From the NCBI GenBank assembly GCA_029974875.1, contig JARKQP010000756.1, positions 1-20,991 on the forward strand: a stretch of DNA of 20,991 nucleotides, given 5' to 3'. This DNA comes from Mobilitalea sp. (lineage in GTDB: Bacteria; Bacillota_A; Clostridia; Lachnospirales; Lachnospiraceae). The translations under genes were made by a program, and so were the position numbers. Under the pieces are notes generated by a model. That model worked only from the letters and a program-made list of their open reading frames with translations, had not been told where the DNA came from and ran no database searches. How positions within the stretch are numbered: the stretch's first letter is position 1; each line of letters starts with the position of its first letter. Below, one piece after another: positions 8,141 to 14,938 of this stretch.

Positions 8141-9022
8141 ATGGATAGAGTTAGCAGGACATTTAAAATAATATCGAATCTGGTACTCATTGTGATGTGC
8201 CTTTTTGTCATTATCCCCTTTATGGTGCTGATCTCCTCCTCCTTTACGGAGGAAAAGGTGCTGATCAGCCAGGGGTATAATGTATTACCCAGGAAAATAA
8301 GCTTACTGGCATATGATTACCTGTTCAGCAGTGCAGGAAATATTGTTAACGCCTATGGGGTAACTTTGCTTGTCACCCTTTTAGGGGTGCTGCTCGGGCT
8401 GACCATAACGGTCATGTTGGCCTATGCCTTGTCGGTTACGGAGCTTCCGGGCAGGAGGTATCTGGCCTTCTATGTGTTTTTTACCATGCTGTTTAACGGG
8501 GGACTGGTGTCAACCTATCTGATGTATACAGGGGTATTCCATATAAAAAATACACTTTGGGCACTGATTATACCCTTCCTATTGGTCAATCCATTTCTGG
8601 TGATGATTGCGCGGAGCTTTTTTGTGAGCAGCATCCCGAAGGAGATTTCACAGGCGGCGAGGGTGGATGGCGCAGGGGAATTCCTTCTCTTTGTAAAGAT
8701 TATACTACCTATGGCCCTGCCCATCATTGCAACGGTGGGCCTGATGATCGGGCTGGCCTATTGGAACAACTGGACCAACGGATTGTATTATATCACAAAG
8801 TCGGAGCTGTACAGCGTGCAGCAGCTGTTAAACCAGATGCTGATGAGCTCACAGGGGCTGGCGGTGGCAGCATCCTTCGGAACGGACGTATCGGCGACGA
8901 TACCGACCATGTCCTTAAAAATGGCTACGGCGGTTGCCGGGGTACTTCCGGTTATGGTTATTTATCCGTTTTTCCAGAAGTTTTTTGTAAAGGGAATATC
9001 GATGGGGGCTGTGAAGGGCTGA
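8141..9022 (+). CDS. Sugar ABC transporter permease, LplC/UgpE-like
   Basis: This is a 293-residue permease with a first membrane segment at about 12-33 and further segments at about 74-100, 107-130, 138-160 and 190-210 and near the C terminus. The EAA-type loop reads SQAARVDGAGEF at about 170-181, followed by KIILPMALP, the contact to the ATPase. The extracytoplasmic loop after the first segment (SSSFTEE) is typical of the CarB/LplC group. AGAGG (8124-8128) is 12 bases upstream, a rather long spacing, but the N terminus fits the family. It is the second half of the importer channel. The glycosidase gene follows after 62 bases and probably shares the transcript. Confidence 0.92.
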   Translation: MDRVSRTFKIISNLVLIVMCLFVIIPFMVLISSSFTEEKVLISQGYNVLPRKISLLAYDYLFSSAGNIVNAYGVTLLVTLLGVLLGLTITVMLAYALSVTELPGRRYLAFYVFFTMLFNGGLVSTYLMYTGVFHIKNTLWALIIPFLLVNPFLVMIARSFFVSSIPKEISQAARVDGAGEFLLFVKIILPMALPIIATVGLMIGLAYWNNWTNGLYYITKSELYSVQQLLNQMLMSSQGLAVAASFGTDVSATIPTMSLKMATAVAGVLPVMVIYPFFQKFFVKGISMGAVKG

Positions 9023-9084
9023 CCGCGACACGCCTGGTCCTTGGATTTTACGCCTTTGAATTTTATGGATATGGAGGAAAAATT

Positions 9085-10809
9085 ATGGTGAATAGAATAA
9101 TGACAGCAACAAACGAGGCCTTCAAGCTCCGTGGAGGCTATGGCAGCCAGGAAGCAAAGGAGCTTAGGCAGCTGATTGCTACCCGCAATGAAACGGCCTC
9201 CTTCCAGCTGCTGCTTGGGACGGGAAGACATATGAAGGTCAGTGTCGGTAAGCATAATAACCTTTCCTCACGGCTTCCTATTGAACGGTACCGTATTGAA
9301 ATAGATGCCCCCTTTGCCGCGCGGCCATACCTCGAAGGGTATCTGAAGGATGAAAATGGTATCCCTTGTGCAGATATTCTTTTGACGGAGCCGGAGAAGG
9401 AATACGACGGAAGCATGCCTGTGGCAATCTGGGTGGACCTGCCGGTACCGGCTGACGCAGTGCCGGGGGAGTATGTGATAACCGCCCGGGCATACCATTC
9501 CATAGGGCCGGCAGAGGAAGTATTGGCAGAAGAGCTTACGTTTTCTATGACAGTGCTGGACTTTGCCATGCCGGGAGGGAAGGAATACGGCATTTATGTT
9601 GACCTTTGGCAGCAGAATTCAAATATAGCGCGTACCTTCGGAGTGGATTTATGGAGCGAGGAGCATTTTGCCATTCTTGATAAGGTTGTTGCCTCCCTGG
9701 CAGACATCGGACAGAAATCCGTCACCGTACTGGCAAGTGACTGCCCTTGGCGGGGCTGGGCCTGCCATTTGCTGCGCAGCACACCGGCAAACCTTTATGA
9801 ATATTCCATGGTTCTCGTTAAAAAAGGAAAGGATGGCGTTTACCGCTATGATTTTTCCATATTGCAGCGCTATATCGACCTATGCGCGTCCCATGGAATC
9901 GATGGGGATATCACGGTCTATGGACTGATCGGCCTATGGAAGATGCCCCTGTTCCAGGCACCCGAGATCCCGGATTACCCGGAAAGGGTCATGGTGAGGT
10001 ATAAGGATGAGGCGGACGGATGTTACCGCTATATGGACCGGAAAGAGGATGTCATTGCCTACATAAAAGCGCTTACCGGGTATTTCGAAGAGACCGGGCA
10101 GATAGAGAAAGTAAGAATTGCGGCCGATGAGCCGTCGGATCTGGAGGCTTACAGGAAATCCCTTGGCATTATCCGCGGCGTGGCACCAAAGGTTAAGTTT
10201 AAAATGGCCCTGGACCATGCGGAAGTCATCCGTGAGTTTACAGAAGAGATCGAGGATGTTGCGGCCTCCTTCCCCTGTACCTGCAGTGAGAATGAGTTCC
10301 TGCATAAGCATAAAGAGGAGTATCCCAGCAAAAGACTCCTGTGGTATGTATGCAACATCCCCTGGAACAAGCCGAATTCCGTACTGCACAACCATCTGCT
10401 GGATACGAGGGTCCTCGGCAGCCTGAATAAGGTCTTTGGCTTTGACGGATTCCTCCGTTGGGCCTATAGCTGCTGGCCGGATAACCCCCGCCAGGAGATC
10501 TGCTATAATGAGCTGTACCTGCCGGCAGGCGATGTTAATTTTATTTACCCGGCCCTGGACGGGGGCATAGCTCTGTCCCTGCGCTATAAAGCCTTAAAGA
10601 GGGGCTTTGAGGACTATGAACTGATGAAGCGGTTACAGGAAAAAGGAAAATTCGGGATTGTGGAGGAAGCGCTCCAAAAGATCATATACCAGCCCGATAT
10701 TTCAAAATATATGAAGACAGATAAAATAGCGGAAGAGGGGATTTATAGCACGGATTATAATGACTATGTGGCTATGCGGCAGCTGCTGGTGAAGGGGCTC
10801 ATGGAATAG
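9085..10809 (+). CDS. DUF4091 protein, GH123-like cytoplasmic glycosidase
   Basis: This 574-residue protein has an N-terminal beta-rich domain (about 1-160) and a C-terminal DUF4091/GH123-type TIM-barrel domain. Diagnostic stretches are GFDGFLRWAY (452-461), the later PAGD...YPALDGG strand, and DYELMKRL (from 510). GH123 N-acetyl-beta-galactosaminidases use an Asp-Glu pair with substrate-assisted catalysis; here AADEP places D348-E349 at that position. No signal peptide is present, so it should act in the cytoplasm on what the importer delivers. The frame is open back to 8557 through the permease gene, but the GGAGG at 9073-9077 is 7 bases before the ATG at 9085 and the family fold begins there. 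It is the last gene of the operon. The family call is good; the substrate, perhaps an N-acetylhexosaminide, is inference. Confidence 0.85.
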   Translation: MVNRIMTATNEAFKLRGGYGSQEAKELRQLIATRNETASFQLLLGTGRHMKVSVGKHNNLSSRLPIERYRIEIDAPFAARPYLEGYLKDENGIPCADILLTEPEKEYDGSMPVAIWVDLPVPADAVPGEYVITARAYHSIGPAEEVLAEELTFSMTVLDFAMPGGKEYGIYVDLWQQNSNIARTFGVDLWSEEHFAILDKVVASLADIGQKSVTVLASDCPWRGWACHLLRSTPANLYEYSMVLVKKGKDGVYRYDFSILQRYIDLCASHGIDGDITVYGLIGLWKMPLFQAPEIPDYPERVMVRYKDEADGCYRYMDRKEDVIAYIKALTGYFEETGQIEKVRIAADEPSDLEAYRKSLGIIRGVAPKVKFKMALDHAEVIREFTEEIEDVAASFPCTCSENEFLHKHKEEYPSKRLLWYVCNIPWNKPNSVLHNHLLDTRVLGSLNKVFGFDGFLRWAYSCWPDNPRQEICYNELYLPAGDVNFIYPALDGGIALSLRYKALKRGFEDYELMKRLQEKGKFGIVEEALQKIIYQPDISKYMKTDKIAEEGIYSTDYNDYVAMRQLLVKGLME

Positions 10810-10997
10810 CCGAGTGCCGGCCTGTAGTGGGAGGTGTTTTGATTTATCCGAAGCCGTAATGAACCATGATTACTTTTTTGATCTGGATAATAAGACAATG
10901 AAATAATGAGACAATGAAAGGGAATTAACGGCGTTCTATGAAATTATGGAATTTATAAGACGGTACGGATGGTGAAAACTAGGAGTCCTGTATGGAC
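10810..10997. other. Non-coding tail after the importer operon
   Basis: No gene is supported in this A/T-rich stretch. It contains a short direct repeat, GACAATGAAA at 10894-10903 and 10910-10919. Nothing else was recognised before the terminator. Confidence 0.5.
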
Positions 10998-11038
10998 AAA
11001 AGATGGCTGTAAGTAATATCAAAAACAGCCATCTTTTT
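10998..11038 (+). terminator. Bidirectional intrinsic terminator between convergent genes
   Basis: AAAAGATGGCTGT (10998-11010) pairs perfectly with ACAGCCATCTTTT (11025-11037), giving 13 base pairs with a 14-base A-rich loop. It ends in five Ts on the plus strand and four on the minus strand. It serves the glycosidase operon from the left and the EamA transporter gene from the right. Confidence 0.88.
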
Positions 11039-11092
11039 CATTTAAGGAGAGGATAAAAGGAAGGGGATGCTGATCCTTCTTATCCGTTTTTA

Positions 11093-12013
11093 TTATTCTG
11101 AAGGACAAGCGGAAGCCTTTGCGTCCTGTGCTTTGCTGCCCTTCCGGTCCGAAAGGAATACCCCCAGCAGGATCAGCAGGGAGCCTGCGATACCCATCCA
11201 GGAAATCGGCTCGTTTAATAGAAGCTTTGCGGCAATCAGCGTGGCAAAGGGAGTTATATAAATATAGTTATTCGTCGTGACAGTACCAAGGCGGTGGATT
11301 GCCATATTCCACATCACATAGCAAAGTCCGCTGCCGAGGATGCCAAGAAATAGGATGCAGAATAAATAAGAGCCCTTTGTTAACGGAGCCAGGGAGAAGG
11401 ATTCCCCGCGGATCAGTTCCACCGGCAGGGAGGTGATAAGCCCCCACAGCATGACACGGCGGGTTAAGAGCAGGCTGTCATATTTTTTTATGTATTGCTT
11501 TAAGAATACGGAGTAGACCGCCCAGCAAAGAGCCGCTGTAAGCGTCAGGAGATCTCCAATAGGCTTTAGCTTAAGTACAACGGTGCCGTTAAATACCACG
11601 AGTGCAACACCGGCCATGGCTATGAAAAATCCGATGAAAATGTTCTTATTAAGCTTTTCATTCGGAAGAATAAAATGAGCCAGGATAGCGGTTAAGATGG
11701 GAGCCGCCGTGATCAAAATGCTGACATTGGAAGCAAGGGTAAAGGTCAGGGCATAATTTTCGGCGAGGAAGTACAGGGTACAGCCTGATAAGCCGAGAAC
11801 TGCACAGCCGAGCTCTTCCTTTATAGTCAGGCGGAGCCTTTTTGGGCGCAGGATCCATAGAAGGATATAAGCGATAAAAAACCGTATTAGCATAATTTGC
11901 AGCGGGGAGTAAACTTCCAGGAGTATTTTGCTGGCGATAAAGGTAGTACCCCATACTGTGATTGTGAATAGTGCCATGATGTGCGCCACCGGGGCGGAAA
12001 CTGATTTTTTCAT
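11093..12013 (-). CDS. EamA/DMT-superfamily transporter
   Basis: This is a roughly 306-residue, very hydrophobic protein with about ten membrane segments arranged as two EamA repeats. The N-terminal repeat contains the family signature VWGTTFIASKILL near residues 18-30; the second begins around ALCWAVYSVFLK. Members of this drug/metabolite transporter superfamily export amino acids, nucleosides or toxic compounds; the substrate here is unknown. The open frame extends to 12034, but AAGGAGG (12027-12021 on this strand) sits 7 bases before the ATG at 12013 and inside the longer version, so 12013 is the start. The last residues are charged and cytoplasmic. It is monocistronic and divergent from the ATPase gene. 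It ends at a bidirectional terminator and shows no functional link to the sugar operons. Confidence 0.9.
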   Translation of the reverse strand: MKKSVSAPVAHIMALFTITVWGTTFIASKILLEVYSPLQIMLIRFFIAYILLWILRPKRLRLTIKEELGCAVLGLSGCTLYFLAENYALTFTLASNVSILITAAPILTAILAHFILPNEKLNKNIFIGFFIAMAGVALVVFNGTVVLKLKPIGDLLTLTAALCWAVYSVFLKQYIKKYDSLLLTRRVMLWGLITSLPVELIRGESFSLAPLTKGSYLFCILFLGILGSGLCYVMWNMAIHRLGTVTTNNYIYITPFATLIAAKLLLNEPISWMGIAGSLLILLGVFLSDRKGSKAQDAKASACPSE

Positions 12014-12032
12014 GTGATTACCTCCTTGTACC

Positions 12033-12061
12033 ATTATAGTCAGGAAGTTATCATTTGTCCA
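12033..12061 (-). promoter_or_regulatory. Promoter of the EamA transporter gene
   Basis: Read on the minus strand, TGGACA (12061-12056) and a perfect TATAAT (12038-12033) are 17 bases apart. The expected start, near 12026, falls at the edge of the ribosome binding site, so the leader would be only about 13 bases. Confidence 0.6.
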
Positions 12062-12123
12062 TTTCTTGGGGAAGATTTCTTCAAGTGGTAAGGATAGCTA
12101 TTGAGTTATTAACTCCTGAAAAT

Positions 12124-12171
12124 AAAAACCCGTCTAATCAAAATCTATAATTTTAGTTAGACGGGTTTTTT
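12124..12171. terminator. Strong bidirectional hairpin between divergent genes
   Basis: AAAAACCCGTCTAA (12124-12137) pairs perfectly with TTAGACGGGTTTTT (12157-12170). A six-T run ends the plus strand and a T-rich run the minus strand. No gene ends here: it lies between the promoters of the EamA gene (leftward) and the ATPase gene (rightward). It may insulate them or end a small unannotated transcript. Confidence 0.75.
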
Positions 12172-12173
12172 GC

Positions 12174-12213
12174 TTGACTAGTTATGATTATAATGTCTAT
12201 ACTAAAAGTATAG
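12174..12213 (+). promoter_or_regulatory. ATPase promoter with overlapping palindromic operator
   Basis: TTGACT (12174-12179) and TATACT (12198-12203) are 18 bases apart. A perfect inverted repeat, CTATACT (12197-12203) and AGTATAG (12207-12213) around AAA, covers the -10 box. A protein bound there would block polymerase. An alternative TATAAT at 12189-12194 has no matching -35. Confidence 0.5.
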
Positions 12214-12270
12214 TTTAGAATAGATGGGTAGGAAGAAGACATATTATTAATGGAAAGGGGTATATCTAAT

Positions 12271-13530
12271 ATGAGAACATATATAAAGAGGGCAGTTGAA
12301 GAAACAGTACTAAGGACATCCAAAACCTTCCCGGTTATGCTGGTTACTGGATCAAGACAGGTAGGGAAGACCACCCTGTTACAGAAATTAGCGGAGGATG
12401 GGCGCAAGTATGTCACGCTGGATGACCCGGATGCCCGTTACCTGGCCAAGAATGACCCGGCACTTTTCTTGCAGCGTTATACTCCGCCGGTTCTGATTGA
12501 TGAGATTCAATATGCGACAGAACTACTCCCCTATATTAAGATGGCTGTGGACAGATCAAAAAGACAGGGTGATTTTTGGATTACGGGATCCCAGGTGTTT
12601 CGTCTGATGAAAGATGTTAGCGAATCCCTTGCAGGAAGGGTTGGTATTATCAACCTGCTTGGCTTATCCTCTGCAGAGATATATGGATATCCTAGTGAAC
12701 CGTTTACAAACGAACCATCAAGGTTGATGGCCAGGGCAGATCTGGTGGAACCAATCGGCTTGAATCAATTATATGCCAGAATTTTTAAGGGATCCATGCC
12801 TGCATTGTATGCGGATGAGGAGATTGAATGGGAAATGTATTACCGTTCCTATGTAGATACTTATCTGCAAAGGGATATCAGGGATCTGACCCAGGTGGCA
12901 GATGAGCTGCAGTTTTACAATTTTATGATTGTAGTGGCTGCACATATTACAAAACCGCTGGTCTATGAAGAGTTGGCAAAGGAAGCAGGAGTATCTGCTC
13001 CAACAGTTAAGAAATGGCTCTCCATATTAGTTTCTTCCCACATCGTTGCATTGGTACAGCCTTATTCCAACAATGCCTTAAAAAGAGTTGTGAAAATGCC
13101 GCAGATGTATTTTTTGGATACAGGGCTGGCGGCATATCTGCTGAAATGGGGAAATCCTGATGCTCTTGAGCGGGGAGCCATGTCAGGCGCTTTTTTTGAA
13201 AATTATGTATTTACGGAAATCTATAAAAGTTATCTGAATGCGGGAAAAGAGCCACCGGTTTTCTATTATCGGGACAAGGATCAGAAGGAAATTGATTTAC
13301 TGCTGCAGCAGAATGGAGCAATTTATCCCATAGAAGTGAAAAAAGCTGCGTCTCCCGGCAAAAGTACTATTAAAAACTTTGATGTATTAAATTCAGCGAT
13401 GGAACCGGAAAAATTCGGAGGTATGAATGAATTCAAAATGGAAATAGGCAACGGATGTGTGGTATGTATGGCAAGTGACCTTCTTCCAATTGATCAGAAA
13501 AACTGGTATGTGCCGGTGTGGATGATCTAG
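12271..13530 (+). CDS. AAA-type ATPase, AAA_14/DUF4143 family
   Basis: This is a 419-residue ATPase. Walker A is GSRQVGKTT (27-35), Walker B is PVLIDEIQ (73-80, D77/E78), and a sensor-like ITGSQ lies at 104-108. The middle and C-terminal parts fit DUF4143, with YLQRDI near 194 and a nuclease-like EIDLLL...YPIEVKKA stretch near the end, resembling a PD-(D/E)xK core. The family is common in bacteria and often occurs in many paralogues per genome; its cellular role is not established. An in-frame ATG at 12250 gives 7 more residues; 12271 is preferred because AAAGGGG lies 10 bases upstream and family members start with a similar YIKR stretch. The gene is single, between a promoter with a palindrome and the acetyltransferase unit. 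No partner gene (toxin, antitoxin or transposase) is adjacent. Confidence 0.9.
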   Translation: MRTYIKRAVEETVLRTSKTFPVMLVTGSRQVGKTTLLQKLAEDGRKYVTLDDPDARYLAKNDPALFLQRYTPPVLIDEIQYATELLPYIKMAVDRSKRQGDFWITGSQVFRLMKDVSESLAGRVGIINLLGLSSAEIYGYPSEPFTNEPSRLMARADLVEPIGLNQLYARIFKGSMPALYADEEIEWEMYYRSYVDTYLQRDIRDLTQVADELQFYNFMIVVAAHITKPLVYEELAKEAGVSAPTVKKWLSILVSSHIVALVQPYSNNALKRVVKMPQMYFLDTGLAAYLLKWGNPDALERGAMSGAFFENYVFTEIYKSYLNAGKEPPVFYYRDKDQKEIDLLLQQNGAIYPIEVKKAASPGKSTIKNFDVLNSAMEPEKFGGMNEFKMEIGNGCVVCMASDLLPIDQKNWYVPVWMI

Positions 13531-13610
13531 TGGCAGCTTATTTGTGTATGCTGTATTATTTTCGATATTGCGCTATATGAAGACTGTATGGTAAAAGCAC
13601 GATCCAGGAG

Positions 13611-13637
13611 AAAATAACGAAAATAGCGAAAATAGCG
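13611..13637 (+). repeat. Three tandem 9-bp repeats
   Basis: AAAATAACG is followed by two copies of AAAATAGCG, head to tail, ending 17 bases before the -35 of the acetyltransferase promoter. The position would suit an upstream regulator or UP-like element, but the array may be simple slippage. No terminator for the ATPase gene was recognised in 13531-13610. Confidence 0.5.
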
Positions 13638-13654
13638 AAAGTTCCGGCTAACTA

Positions 13655-13683
13655 TTGATATTATCCTGTGCCAAAGCTATAAT
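13655..13683 (+). promoter_or_regulatory. Promoter of the N-acetyltransferase gene
   Basis: TTGATA (13655-13660) and a perfect TATAAT (13678-13683) are 17 bases apart. Transcription would start near 13690, giving a leader of about 73 bases. Confidence 0.75.
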
Positions 13684-13762
13684 AACTCTTAAGGTTTGTT
13701 GTATTGGCAACATAGCTGACATAATAAAATTTACAACTAAAACAAAGGAAGGTATTATAACT

Positions 13763-14524
13763 ATGGATTCATTTATCACAAAATATCTGGAGAGAATTAA
13801 GTATGAAGGAAGCCTGGAGCCGTCCTATGAAACGCTCTATGGAATACATGTTGGACATGCATTAAATATCCCCTTTGAAAATCTTGATGTATGCGATAGG
13901 AAGCCGGTTTTGCTTGATCCGGACACCCTGTTCCATAAAATCGTAGAAAACGGGAGGGGCGGATATTGCTTTGAGATGAACGGGCTGCTGTCCGCCGTCT
14001 TAAAGAAGCTGGGCTTTCAGGTTACGGATGTTTTAGCCAGGGCATGCCTGGGAGGAGAAGTCTTCTTCGCTAAGCTGCACCATGTGATGCTGGTAGAGCT
14101 GGGAAACCAGACCTGGCTGGTGGATGTCGGCTTTGGAGGAGAGGGTATCACGGCACCGGTACTGCTGGAGGTAGGCACGGAGCAAAAGCAGTTCGTCAAT
14201 ACATACCGCATCGTAACCCATCCGTCCTTTGGGTATGTGCTGCAAAGGAAGAAAGACGGGGAGTATATTAATATTTACGCCTTTAATATGGAGGGATGCA
14301 TTCCGATTGACTGTGTGGTGGCGAACCACTTTACGGCCACATTTCCTGAGTCCCTCTTCCTGAAAGAGAAGTTCTGCACCATTCCGACAAAGGAAGGCAG
14401 GATTACGCTGACGGAGGCGCATTTTAAGATTATAGAAGGGGATAAGGTTACTGAGACAAAGTTATCGGACAGCAAGGAGTTTAACCAATTGCTGGAGCAG
14501 TATTTTGGAATAGCGGCAGAGTAG
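13763..14524 (+). CDS. nat: Arylamine N-acetyltransferase
   Basis: This 253-residue enzyme transfers an acetyl group from acetyl-CoA to arylamines or hydrazines through a Cys-His-Asp triad. All three residues are visible: C69 in the diagnostic RGGYCFEMN motif, H107 in HHVML, and D121 in WLVDVGFG. PFENLD (38-43) is the conserved N-terminal motif. Length is slightly short of the usual 260-280. The frame is open back to 13655, but AAAGGAAGG (13744-13752) supports the ATG at 13763, and the extra N-terminal stretch would be unlike the family. It has its own promoter and terminator, so it is a single-gene unit. The physiological substrate is unknown; in gut bacteria NATs act on drugs and other aromatic amines, but that role is inferred. 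The gene symbol follows the family name only. Confidence 0.93.
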   Translation: MDSFITKYLERIKYEGSLEPSYETLYGIHVGHALNIPFENLDVCDRKPVLLDPDTLFHKIVENGRGGYCFEMNGLLSAVLKKLGFQVTDVLARACLGGEVFFAKLHHVMLVELGNQTWLVDVGFGGEGITAPVLLEVGTEQKQFVNTYRIVTHPSFGYVLQRKKDGEYINIYAFNMEGCIPIDCVVANHFTATFPESLFLKEKFCTIPTKEGRITLTEAHFKIIEGDKVTETKLSDSKEFNQLLEQYFGIAAE

Positions 14525-14590
14525 GAAATGTGAATGATGTAAAAAAACTGAATATGCTAGTTATCAGAGAGCCAGATGTCAAATACAGAG

Positions 14591-14639
14591 GGCGTGTTGC
14601 AAACTAACATTTATCCGTTAGTCTTGCAGCACGCCTTTT
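14591..14639 (+). terminator. Intrinsic terminator after the acetyltransferase gene
   Basis: Bases 14591-14608 pair with 14617-14635, about 18 base pairs with one wobble and one bulged base around an 8-base loop, followed by TTTT. It lies 66 bases after the stop codon. Confidence 0.85.
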
Positions 14640-14794
14640 CTTACTATGTATTTCTTCCAGCTTTTCAAATATCCCGCTAAGCATCGGTTGGGAGATAAAG
14701 GAAATGGGAAATAATATAATTATTGGGATTAAAAAATAGGATTAATTAGTGAAACTGCACAACAAAAGAAAGTAAATGTTGTAAGTAAACTATA
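14640..14794. other. A/T-rich spacer with no recognised feature
   Basis: No supported gene, RNA or clear operator was seen in these 155 bases between the terminator and the next promoter. A weak CAACA/TGTTG inverted repeat near 14760-14781 is the only structure noticed. No linked regulator gene accompanies the following operon. Confidence 0.5.
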
Positions 14795-14824
14795 TTGACT
14801 AACAATGGTTCCAAATGATAAAAT
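14795..14824 (+). promoter_or_regulatory. Promoter of the Rbs-type importer operon
   Basis: TTGACT (14795-14800) and TAAAAT (14819-14824) are 18 bases apart. The start would be near 14831, leaving a leader of about 108 bases before the ATPase gene. Confidence 0.6.
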
Positions 14825-14851
14825 TGAAAACAAGCCAGAGAAAACAACTGC

Positions 14852-14915
14852 TATACACGGAGCCTTTATCCTGTGTTCTGTACATAAAATAGGCGGAAAA
14901 CAGGTCATGTGTATA
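14852..14915 (+). promoter_or_regulatory. Nested stem-loop in the importer operon leader
   Basis: TATACAC (14852-14858) pairs with GTGTATA (14909-14915). Inside it, CCTGTGTTC (14870-14878) pairs with GAAAACAGG (14896-14904) with one mismatch. The structure ends 12 bases before the ribosome binding site. It matches no riboswitch class I can name. Confidence 0.4.
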
Positions 14916-14938
14916 AGTAGGCGAGAAGGGAGGAGAAC

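Noticed and set aside
8557..9084. N-terminal extension of the GH123-like gene through the permease gene
   Set aside because: This stretch lies in another frame of a well-conserved permease and reads as low-sense sequence. The Shine-Dalgarno and the family N terminus support the start at 9085.
11067..11261. Short plus-strand open frame
   Set aside because: It is antisense to the 3' end of the EamA gene and has no family features.
12014..12034. Upstream ATG of the EamA transporter
   Set aside because: Its first codons contain the AAGGAGG that serves the ATG at 12013, and it overlaps the -10 box.
13561..13640. CRISPR-like array from the repeated AAAATAGCG units
   Set aside because: The units are 9 bases long with no spacers and no cas genes are present.
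13655..13762. Longer N terminus for the N-acetyltransferase
   Set aside because: It begins inside the promoter -35 box and has no family similarity; the catalytic Cys falls at the expected position (69) from the later ATG.
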